A DNA stretch of 15,164 nucleotides. Source: Deltaproteobacteria bacterium. Lineage in GTDB: Bacteria; Desulfobacterota; Desulfuromonadia; Desulfuromonadales; Geopsychrobacteraceae. Within the stretch, counting starts at the first letter, position 1. Every line of letters begins with the position of its first letter. Positions 7,424 through 14,578 of the stretch are shown one piece after another. Position numbers and translations under genes: made by a program. Location of the stretch: assembly GCA_009993495.1 (NCBI GenBank), contig JAACTI010000026.1, forward strand, positions 1 through 15,164, written 5' to 3'. Below the pieces are notes generated by a model. It worked only from the letters and a program-made list of their open reading frames with translations, did not search any database and had not been told where the DNA came from.

Positions 7424-7438
7424 TGGTATATCTTTTGC
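7424..7438 (+). promoter_or_regulatory. Sigma-54 (-24/-12) promoter of the formate dehydrogenase operon
   Basis: TGGTATATCTTTTGC has the conserved GG (7425-7426) and GC (7437-7438) exactly 12 bp apart, as in the consensus TGGCAC-N5-TTGC, and the -12 half TTGC is perfect. Transcription would begin near 7450, giving a leader of about 98 nt before the fdnG ATG. No comparable sigma-70 promoter was recognised on this strand. A sigma-54 activator is encoded immediately upstream on the other strand. Confidence 0.7.
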
Positions 7439-7547
7439 GATACACGTGGAATGATGTGAGATGGGGTGGGTTTCCGTTTTTTTTTGCGACGCCCCTATTT
7501 TGTTGTTGTTCAGTTTTCAAGCCTGTAAACAAAAGGAGGTTGACACC

Positions 7548-10500
7548 ATGCAGTTGAACCGACGTAGTTTTCTCAAGTATTCCGGCGGGGCGGTGGCCAG
7601 TTCGGTCATTGGCCTGGGGCTGGGAACCAATGAGGCCGCCGCCGAGCTTGCCGGCCCCCTGGCGATTCAATACGCCCGGGAGACCACCACCATCTGCCCC
7701 TATTGTGCGGTTGGTTGTGGGCTGATCGTCCACTCGCGCGGCAATGAGGTTCTTAATATTGAGGGCGACCCCGATCACCCCATCAACAAGGGAACCCTGT
7801 GCAGCAAGGGATCGTCGATTATCCAGCTGCGCGACAACGCTCAACGCATCACCGAGCCCATGTACCGCGCCAAAGGGGCTAAGGAATGGCAGAAGGTCTC
7901 CTGGGACTGGGCCCTCGACCAGATTGCCGACCGGGTCAAAGCTGCCCGCGACAGTTCTTTCATCGCAACCAATGCCAAGGGGCAGGTCGTCAATCGCACC
8001 GACGCCCTGGCTTCCGTGGGCAGCGCCGCGCTGGATAATGAAGAATGTTATCTGCTGCAGAAGATGTTGCGCAGCTGGGGTCTGGTCTACATTGAACACC
8101 AGGCGCGAATATGACACTCCGCCACGGTTGCCAGTTTGGCGACCACCTTTGGCCGCGGCGCTATGACCAACCACTGGATCGACATCCGCAATGCCGATGT
8201 GGTGCTGGTGATGGGGTCCAACGCTGCTGAAAATCATCCGATATCTTTCCGTTATGTCCTTGAAGCCAAGGAACACGGCGCCAAAATTCTCAGCGTCGAT
8301 CCGCGTTTTACCCGCACCAGTGCCCGCTCAGACGTTTACGCGCCCCTGCGCAGCGGCACCGACATCGCCTTTTTGGGTGGCATGATCAAGTACATTGTTG
8401 ACAACGATCTCTGTCACCGCGAATACCTGCAGCTGCACACCAACGCCACCTTCCTGGTTGACCCGCGCTTTCAGATGCCCGGCGAGCTGGATGGTCTCTT
8501 TTCGGGTTATGACCTCGACAAACGCAGTTACGACAAAAGCAGCTGGAGCTTCCAGCGTGACGCAAACGGGGTGCCGAAAACCGATCCGGAGATGCAGGAT
8601 CCCAACTGCGTGTTCCAATTGCTGAAAAAACATTTTTCACGTTACAGCCTGGAGGTTGTTTCTGATATTACCGGCACCCCAGTTGAAAAACTGAACGAAA
8701 TTTATCAGGTTTACGGCGCCACCGGCAAAGCGGGCAAGGCGGCAACCATCCTCTACGCCATGGGCTGGACCCAGCACACGGTCGGTACCCAGAATATCCG
8801 TACCATGGCAATTATTCAGCTGCTGCTCGGCAATATCGGCGTCGCCGGTGGCGGGGTCAACGCCCTGCGCGGCGAGTCGAATGTCCAAGGTTCAACAGAT
8901 CATTGCCTGCTGTTCCATATTCTACCCGGCTATCTGCCGACCCCCAAGGCAAGCCTCAAGGATCTGACCACCTACATCGAAAAAACCACCCCCCAGACTC
9001 AGGATCCCTTAAGTGCCAACTGGTGGGGGAACCGCGGCAAATACATGACCTCGCTGCTGCGGGCGCATTTCGATACCGGCTTGAGCGCCGCCGATGAGTT
9101 TGGTTATCAACTCTTGCCCAAACTGGATGACGGGCAGAATGCCAGCTGGCTGATGCTGTTTGACAAAATGCTGCGCGGCCAGTTCAAGGGCTTTTTTGCC
9201 TGGGGTCAAAACCCGGCGTGCAGCGGCAGCAATGCCAACAAGGTGCGCGAGGCCCTGGCCAAACTCGACTGGATGGTCGCGGTCAACCTGTTTGACAATG
9301 AAACCGCCTCCTTCTGGAAAGGGCCGAAGATGGATCCGGCTCAAATTGACACCGAGGTGTTTTTCCTGCCGGTGGCGGCCTCTTACGAAAAAGAGGGCAG
9401 CGTCACCAACTCGGGACGCTGGGCGCAATGGCGCTATCAAGCGGTTCAGCCCCTGGGCAATAGTCTGCACGATTCCGAACTGATGAATGAGCTGCAACAC
9501 CGGGTGCGCCAGCGTTACGCCCGCGATGGCGGCGCTTTTCCCGATCCGATTCTGAAACTCAGCTGGAATTACGGCTACAAGGGTTTTGATGGCAAAATTG
9601 GTAAAATGGATATTCACGCCGTCGCTAAAGAAATCAACGGTTATTTCCTCGAAGACCGGGAAATTAAGGGCAAGCTCTACAAAAAGGGCGATCTGGTTCC
9701 CTCTTTTGCCTTTTTGCAGGCCGACGGCTCGACGCTGTCGGGCAACTGGCTCTACTGCAATAGTTACAACGCCAGCGGTAACAATATGGCCCGCCGCAGC
9801 CACAAAGACCCCAGCGGCATCGGGCTTTATCCGGAATGGAGCTGGTGCTGGCCAGTCAACCGGCGCATTCTCTACAACCGTGCTTCGGTCAATGCTGAGG
9901 GTGTCCCCTGGGACAAAGAAAAACCCGTCATCTGGTGGAACGGCAACGGCTGGAAAGGCGATGTGCCCGACGGCGGCTGGAAACCCCTGAATCAGGCCGG
10001 GACGAAAAAATCCTTCATCATGTTGCCCGACGGCGTCGCGTCCATCTTTGGTGCGGGCATGAAGGAAGGGCCCTTTCCCGAACACTACGAGCCGCTGGAA
10101 TGTCCGATCGAAAAAAATCCGCTCTCGGGCACCAAGAACAATCCGGCGATGAAACTCTTTTATGAGGGCGAAGAAAAGCTGCCGGAAGATGTCTACTATT
10201 CCTGTGACCAGCGCTATCCTTTTGTCGCCACCACTTACCGGGTCACCGAACACTGGCAAACCGGCCTGATGACGCGCAATACTCCCTGGTTGCTGGAATT
10301 GCAGCCACGGATGTTTGTTGAAATGAGCCCTGAGCTGGCCGAGGATCGCCGGGTTAAAAATGGCGAAGTCGTTAAAGTCAGCTCCGGGCGCGGCAGTGTC
10401 GAAGCGGTTGCGATTGTCACCCGACGTTTCCGACCCTTCAAGGTGCAGGGCACCACCATTCATCAGGTCGGACTGCCCTGGTGCTACGGCTGGAGCACTC

Positions 10501-10610
10501 CCAATGTCGGCGACAGCGCTAACCTGCTGACCCCCACCGCCGGCGATGCCAACACCATGATTCCTGAAACCAAGGCGTTCATGGTCAATGTCGAAAAAAT
10601 GAAAGGATGA
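7548..10610 (+). CDS. fdnG: Formate dehydrogenase (FdnG-type), selenocysteine molybdopterin catalytic subunit, periplasmic
   Basis: A 1020-residue catalytic subunit oxidising formate to CO2 at a Mo/W-bis-MGD centre. The N-terminus has a Tat signal (NRRSFLK at 4-10, hydrophobic run, AAA near 30-32), so the folded enzyme is exported. Cysteines C50, C53, C57 and C85 bind the [4Fe-4S] cluster (CPYCAVGC and LCSKG). The reading frame is interrupted by TGA at 8112-8114, codon 189, within QARI-U-HSATVASLATTFGRGAMTNHW. This is the conserved active-site position of FdnG/FdhF enzymes, so I read it as selenocysteine; without recoding the gene would be called as two pieces. A hairpin fitting a SECIS element follows. 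Total length matches E. coli FdnG (about 1015). AAGGAGGT at 7533-7540 sets the start at 7548. The stop overlaps the fdnH start region. First gene of a sigma-54-controlled operon. Confidence 0.95.
8126..8144 (+). promoter_or_regulatory. SECIS hairpin for fdnG UGA decoding
   Basis: GGTTGCC (8126-8132) pairs with GGCGACC (8138-8144) in a 7-bp stem with one G-U pair, closing the 5-nt loop AGTTT. The loop starts 19 nt after the TGA and has G in its second position, as bacterial SECIS elements recognised by SelB require. The stem lies in coding sequence. Confidence 0.75.
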
Positions 10611-10615
10611 TGACC

Positions 10616-11389
10616 ATGAAACGTAAAGCCTTTCTGATCGATACGACGCGTTGCACCGCCTGTCGCAGTTGTCAGGTGGCCTGCAAACAGTGGAATAAAT
10701 TGACGGCCGAAGACACGGTTAATCGCGGCAGTTACGAAAATCCACCCGATCTGACCCCGCAACTCTACAACCAGATTCATTTTATTGAGCAGGACCGGGG
10801 CAAGGACATGCGCTGGCTGTTCATCAATCGCCGCTGTCAGCACTGCGCCGACGCCGGGTGCGTTAAGGTCTGTCCCTCGGCCGGAGCCCTTTATCACACC
10901 CCCGACGGCCTGGTGGGCTTCAACCAGGACAAATGCATCGAATGCCATTACTGCGTCAACGGCTGCCCCTTCGATGTGCCCCGTTACGACAGCAAGCAAA
11001 AAATCACCAAATGTCACGCCTGTATTGATCGCGTGCAAAACGGTTTACTCCCGGCCTGCGTCAAGGCCTGCCCCACCCAAACCCTGCAATTCGGCGATCG
11101 CGAAACCCTGATTGCCGGTGCCAAAGCTGCAGGCAAAAAACTTTACGGCGAAAACGATCTCGGCGGTCTGGGGGTACTCTATGTGTTGGATGACGAACCG
11201 GACACCTATCGCCTGCCGAAGAATCCCGCTATTCCGGCCTCGATTTTCTTCTGGAAAGATGTCGTCAAACCCCTGGGTATTCTTGGGTTCTGGGGCGCCG
11301 TAGGTGTCGCCGCTCTCCATTATGTGACCGTGGGACCCAAACGGATTGAAGATGAGCCCGAAGACAAATCGCCCAAGGGAGGTGAGTAA
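10616..11389 (+). CDS. fdnH: Formate dehydrogenase iron-sulfur (beta) subunit, FdnH-type
   Basis: A 257-residue electron-transfer subunit with 16 cysteines in four groups, enough for four [4Fe-4S] clusters: C13/C16/C19/C23 (CTACRSCQVAC), C74/C77/C82/C86, C107/C110/C113/C117 (CIECHYCVNGCP), and C133/C136/C148/C152. A C-terminal membrane helix (about 219-239) anchors it, as in FdnH. It passes electrons from the catalytic subunit to the cytochrome b subunit and is expected to be exported with FdnG by Tat in complex, since it has no signal of its own. In-frame ATGs occur at 10607, 10610 and 10616. I prefer 10616 because AAAGGA (10602-10607) is then 8 bp upstream, and because the first cluster then starts at residue 13. 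Using 10607 would add only three residues and overlap the fdnG stop. Confidence 0.93.
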   Translation: MKRKAFLIDTTRCTACRSCQVACKQWNKLTAEDTVNRGSYENPPDLTPQLYNQIHFIEQDRGKDMRWLFINRRCQHCADAGCVKVCPSAGALYHTPDGLVGFNQDKCIECHYCVNGCPFDVPRYDSKQKITKCHACIDRVQNGLLPACVKACPTQTLQFGDRETLIAGAKAAGKKLYGENDLGGLGVLYVLDDEPDTYRLPKNPAIPASIFFWKDVVKPLGILGFWGAVGVAALHYVTVGPKRIEDEPEDKSPKGGE

Positions 11390-11391
11390 TC

Positions 11392-12003
11392 ATGACGCAA
11401 TATGTTGAACGATTTAATGCTCTCGACCGTGTTCTCCACTGGATTGTGGCGATAACCTTTTTTCTGCTGCTGCTGTCGGGCATCGGTCTCTTTGCCCACA
11501 CCTTTTTCGGCTATTTCCGCCTGTTTGGCGGTCCACATCAAGGCATCATGGTGCACAAATGGGCGGGAATTGTGTTTTTCATCAGTTCGGTGTTGTTATT
11601 TTTGCGCCACCTGGGTGAAACCTGGCGTTTCGATGCCGATGACCGCCGTTGGATTGTCAAAGCTGGGGGGTATCTGTCGCGTAAAAAGCAGGGAATTCCC
11701 CAGGGAAAATTTAATGCCGGCCAAAAACTTTTCGGTCTATTTGCCGGCCTGGCAACAATCGTTATGGGCCTCACCGGCTATATTATCTGGGATCCAACCG
11801 CCTTTACCCGCGAACTGACCCAATTTTCCCTGATGCTTCACGGCGCCTTTTTCACCCTGTTTATGATTGCCATGGTGGTGCACGTTTATCTGGCAACCAT
11901 GGGCAATCCCGGCACCCTCGAAGGTATGCTTTGGGGCCATGTTACTAAGGCTTGGGCCAAAAAGCATGCGAGCAAATGGTACGCAAAAATGGTGAAAAGC
12001 TGA
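11392..12003 (+). CDS. fdnI: Formate dehydrogenase cytochrome b (gamma) subunit, FdnI-type
   Basis: A 203-residue integral membrane protein with four hydrophobic helices (about 14-36, 51-72, 112-133 and 148-169). Histidines H16, H55, H150 and H164 lie in or next to the helices with the same relative spacing (39 and 14 residues) that I recall for the functional histidines of E. coli FdnI, so two b haems and a quinone site are expected. It would transfer formate electrons from the Fe-S subunit to menaquinone. The motif NALDRVLHW near the start is typical of the family. AAGGGAGGTG (11375-11384) overlaps the end of fdnH and precedes the ATG by 7 bp. It completes the three-subunit respiratory complex. 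Confidence 0.92.
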   Translation: MTQYVERFNALDRVLHWIVAITFFLLLLSGIGLFAHTFFGYFRLFGGPHQGIMVHKWAGIVFFISSVLLFLRHLGETWRFDADDRRWIVKAGGYLSRKKQGIPQGKFNAGQKLFGLFAGLATIVMGLTGYIIWDPTAFTRELTQFSLMLHGAFFTLFMIAMVVHVYLATMGNPGTLEGMLWGHVTKAWAKKHASKWYAKMVKS

Positions 12004-12027
12004 TGGCGTTTTCGGGAGTGTTTTGAG

Positions 12028-12618
12028 ATGCGGCGTCACGCGCTAACTTTTTTTTGCTGGCTGCTGCTAAGTCTGCTCCTGATGGCGGCCGGGCCGGTGC
12101 AGGTTCCCCTCGACGGGGCACCGGCCCTCGGTCCGGCCGACGCACCGGTGGTGATGGTCGAATTTATCGATTTCCAGTGACCCCATTGTCAGGCGGTCGG
12201 TCCGATCGTCAAACAACTGATGCACGAATACCAGGGCCGGTTGCGGCTGGTGATCAAACACTATCCTTATCGCTATCGCGATTATTCGGCCCTTGCTGCT
12301 CAAGCGTCCGAAGCCGCACGGGCTCAGGGAAAATTCTGGGAGATGCACGACTTAATGCTGAGCCGTAAACAACTCGATCGTAGCAGTCTGGCTGCTTATG
12401 CCCGCGAACTTAATCTGGATGTAACCCGTTTTCTGCGCGAGCTTGACAGCCAGATGTACCTGCCGCAGATCAAAGCTGATTTTGCCCTGGCACGACAGCT
12501 CGACTTCTTTCAAACCCCGACTTTTGTCATCAATGGCCGGGTGCTGGTGGGAGAGCGGCCGATTGAGATGTTTCGCCAATTGATTGATCAAGCCCTGGCC
12601 GAGGTTGCCCCCCAATGA
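12028..12618 (+). CDS. DsbA-like periplasmic thiol oxidoreductase with selenocysteine active site (UPHC)
   Basis: Read through the in-frame TGA at 12178-12180, this is a 196-residue protein. It has a signal peptide (about 1-22, MRRHALTFF then a Leu-rich core), a short linker, and a DsbA/thioredoxin-4-type fold. The segment before the TGA ends VEFIDFQ and the one after begins PHCQAVGPIVKQL; family members read EFxDFxCPxC here. The TGA therefore replaces the first catalytic cysteine: U51-P-H-C54. The cis-proline loop is present (FQTPTFVINGRVLVG, near the C-terminus). GGGAG at 12014-12018 sits 9 bp before the ATG. A hairpin like that of fdnG follows the TGA. A pipeline without recoding would report only a truncated product beginning near 12220, lacking signal and active site. 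It lies in the formate dehydrogenase operon and overlaps the next gene by ATGA. The client protein is unknown. Selenoprotein DsbA relatives have been reported in deltaproteobacteria. Confidence 0.87.
12186..12216 (+). promoter_or_regulatory. SECIS hairpin for the DsbA-like selenoprotein
   Basis: GGCGGTC (12192-12198) pairs with GATCGTC (12204-12210) in a 7-bp stem including two G-U pairs, closing the loop GGTCC. A 2x2 internal loop and a lower stem TTGT/ACAA (12186-12189 with 12213-12216) extend it. The loop starts 19 nt after the TGA and opens with GG, as in known bacterial SECIS loops. Stem start, stem length and loop position are identical to the fdnG hairpin although the sequences differ. 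Confidence 0.72.
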
Positions 12619-13712
12619 ATTGTTTTTATAGATGCCTAAGTCATATTCTCTGGCGCAAAAGTTACGGCACAAAATATGTGGTTGTCGGGCTGCTGATCCT
12701 GATGCCCTGTTGGGCGTTAGCCGCACGCACGACTGGCCCCGAGCCCCTGCCCCAACTGCAACCCCCCAGGGCGGAAGAGGTTGCCCTGGGGAAAATGCTG
12801 TTTTTTGATCGACGACTGTCCGGGGATGGCACCATGAGTTGTGCCGTTTGTCATCTTCCCGATCTGGCGTTCGGCGACGGACGCCCTATCTCGGGCGCTT
12901 ACCCGACCAATAAACACTGGCGCAACACCCCCACCCTGATCAACGCCGTTTTCCTCGACAGTTTTTTCTGGGATGGACGGAGTGACAGTCTGCTCCACCA
13001 ACTGGCGGCGCCCCTGGCGGCGCCCTTTGAAATGAACGCCAACCTCGATTTTATCAGCGCCAAACTGGCGGAAATAGACGGCTACCGCAAAGCCTTCGAC
13101 CAGGCCTATGGGCACGAGGTTGCGCCCGCCCTGATTTTGCAGGCCTTGGCGGCCTTTGAACAGACCTTGATCAGTCGCGACAGCCCTTACGACCGCGAGC
13201 TGGCGGGGGATACTGCGGCGCTCAGCCCCCTGGCCCGCGCCGGTAAAGAGCTATTTTTCAGCGCTCGGGCAGGGTGCAGCCAGTGTCATAACGGCCCTTT
13301 GCTCAGCGATCAAAAATTTTATCATTTAGGCATTCCCGAACCCGAAATTTTGGTTCAAGATCCCCAACACCGGGCCACCCGACGCTTCATGTTGCAAAAC
13401 CACGGGCTCCCCATGGGAGATAGGGATCCTGGCCGGGAGCTGGTAACCCGCAACCCCGCCGAGAGGGGGGCCTTTCGCACCCCGCCCTTGCGACTGGTGG
13501 CGCAGACCGGGCCCTACATGCATAATGGCAGTTTCGCGAGCCTGGGCGAGGTCATCGATTTTTTCAGCGCCGGCACAAGCAACCCCGGCAACCCGCTCTT
13601 GGCGGCGCGCCATTTCAATGAGGCTGAAAAGACAGCCTTGCTCGCTTTCCTCGCCAGCCTGTCCGGCACCCTGCCCGCAGTGAAGCGTCCCCCCTTACCT
13701 GGAGACCCATAA
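12615..13712 (+). CDS. Di-haem cytochrome c peroxidase (CCP/MauG family), periplasmic
   Basis: A 365-residue protein with an N-terminal signal (positively charged to residue 20, hydrophobic 21-32, ending near CWALA). It has two haem c motifs, C76-A-V-C79-H80 and C221-S-Q-C224-H225, in the two-domain arrangement of bacterial cytochrome c peroxidases. Conserved segments include LGKMLFFDRRLSGDGTMSCAVCH, LINAVFLDSFFWDGRSDSL and, near the C-terminus, FRTPPLRLVAQTGPYMHNGSFASL, with M302 at the usual methionine-ligand segment. It would reduce hydrogen peroxide with electrons from periplasmic cytochromes; a MauG-like oxidase role is also possible from family membership. ATG 12615 overlaps the stop of the DsbA-like gene (ATGA), so the two are co-translated. 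A peroxidase in a formate dehydrogenase operon is unusual and suggests protection of a peroxide-sensitive selenoenzyme, but this is inference. Confidence 0.88.
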   Translation: MNCFYRCLSHILWRKSYGTKYVVVGLLILMPCWALAARTTGPEPLPQLQPPRAEEVALGKMLFFDRRLSGDGTMSCAVCHLPDLAFGDGRPISGAYPTNKHWRNTPTLINAVFLDSFFWDGRSDSLLHQLAAPLAAPFEMNANLDFISAKLAEIDGYRKAFDQAYGHEVAPALILQALAAFEQTLISRDSPYDRELAGDTAALSPLARAGKELFFSARAGCSQCHNGPLLSDQKFYHLGIPEPEILVQDPQHRATRRFMLQNHGLPMGDRDPGRELVTRNPAERGAFRTPPLRLVAQTGPYMHNGSFASLGEVIDFFSAGTSNPGNPLLAARHFNEAEKTALLAFLASLSGTLPAVKRPPLPGDP

Positions 13713-14576
13713 ATGTTCGCATCCCAGCTAGAAAGTTTGACCGAACTCGCGGCCCGCAAACCGGCCCTGAAGGATATCTGTTGCTTCCATACCGACCTCT
13801 ATCGGCTGTGGCAGACAACCCCCGCATTTGTCCAGCTGAACCAGGATCCGACAATGATTTCGCGGCGTCAGCATGAGGGATTTCCGCTGATAAGTGGCAT
13901 GATGCTGGAGATTGATCGCGTGAAGGCCGCGCACTTTGTCGGTGAATTGCTGGCTCTGATGGCGACCCACGGTCAGCAGGGTCAAAACGAAATTCAGCGT
14001 CTGCAGCAGAGTCTTGAGGCTGGCCAGCTTCATTTGAGCCAATTATTAGTGGCGGCCCTCGATCGCAACCGTCAGCCCATCTGTGAAAAAGCCGCCGAGT
14101 TAGAAATTCAGGCCGCTCTTTTAGAATATTGTTTGACCCTGACCCTGTCCGGGGCTCTGCCCCAGTGCCGAGCTCAGGCGCAAATTCAGATCTTTGAAAA
14201 CTGGCAGCAGGGCTATTGTCCCTTCTGCGGCGGCTTGCCTTCCATTGCCACCTTAAGTGGCGAAGAGGGCAAAAAAACCCTGCATTGCAGCCTCTGTGGT
14301 TGTGATTGGGAGTTTCAGCGTTTAACCTGTATTCACTGTGGCAATACCGACCACGAAACCCTGGCCTACTTTACCGCTGAAGGCGAGCCGGGCTACCGGG
14401 TTGACATCTGTCGCAAATGCTGCGGCTATCTCAAGGTGGTCGACAATCGTCAGCAGCAAACCGACCTGTTACTGGATGTTGCCGATATCGCCTCATTGCC
14501 CCTTGATTTTCTCGCCGCCAAAGAAGGCTTCAGTCGGGGCAAGAAAGAAAACCCCGATCACGCCAAAGGACACTGA
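13713..14576 (+). CDS. fdhE: Formate dehydrogenase accessory protein FdhE
   Basis: A 287-residue cytoplasmic maturation protein. The N-terminal half is helical. The C-terminal half carries the FdhE zinc/iron-binding knuckles: C169PFC172, C192SLC195 (with C197), C206IHC209 and C233RKC236, within contexts such as GYCPFCGGLPS and CRKCCGYLKVVDNR. FdhE-type proteins bind the catalytic subunit of exported formate dehydrogenases and are needed for active enzyme, possibly as a Tat proofreading or redox-sensing chaperone. The start codon follows the stop of the peroxidase gene directly (TAA then ATG), with GGAG about 8 bp upstream. Length is close to the family norm (about 300). Its presence confirms that the operon is a complete formate dehydrogenase structural and maturation unit. 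Confidence 0.93.
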   Translation: MFASQLESLTELAARKPALKDICCFHTDLYRLWQTTPAFVQLNQDPTMISRRQHEGFPLISGMMLEIDRVKAAHFVGELLALMATHGQQGQNEIQRLQQSLEAGQLHLSQLLVAALDRNRQPICEKAAELEIQAALLEYCLTLTLSGALPQCRAQAQIQIFENWQQGYCPFCGGLPSIATLSGEEGKKTLHCSLCGCDWEFQRLTCIHCGNTDHETLAYFTAEGEPGYRVDICRKCCGYLKVVDNRQQQTDLLLDVADIASLPLDFLAAKEGFSRGKKENPDHAKGH

Positions 14577-14578
14577 GT

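Noticed and set aside
7463..7495. Possible hairpin GGGGTG/CGCCCC with a T9 run in the fdnG leader (riboswitch or attenuator)
   Set aside because: Only about six pairs with a large loop, and the T-run lies inside the loop instead of after the stem; no known riboswitch consensus was recognised.
7368..8276. Minus-strand open frame covering the fdnG promoter and 5' end
   Set aside because: It overlaps the sigma-54 promoter and the Tat signal/Fe-S region of fdnG; no ribosome binding site or recognisable domain.
9009..10463. Long minus-strand open frame (about 484 codons) opposite fdnG
   Set aside because: It is the antisense shadow of a strongly supported catalytic subunit, with no domain pattern or start signal.
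8136..10610. A separate downstream formate dehydrogenase gene starting near 8136
   Set aside because: It is the continuation of the same catalytic subunit after the selenocysteine codon; no start signal exists there.
12178..12180. DsbA-like gene as a pseudogene with a nonsense mutation
   Set aside because: The TGA falls precisely at the catalytic Cys, a SECIS-like hairpin follows, the rest of the frame is intact, and the operon already encodes a selenoprotein.
12220..12618. A separate 132-residue thioredoxin-like gene starting at ATG 12220
   Set aside because: No ribosome binding site precedes it, and it would lack the signal peptide and active site. The same frame extends upstream through a TGA at the catalytic cysteine position to a good start at 12028.
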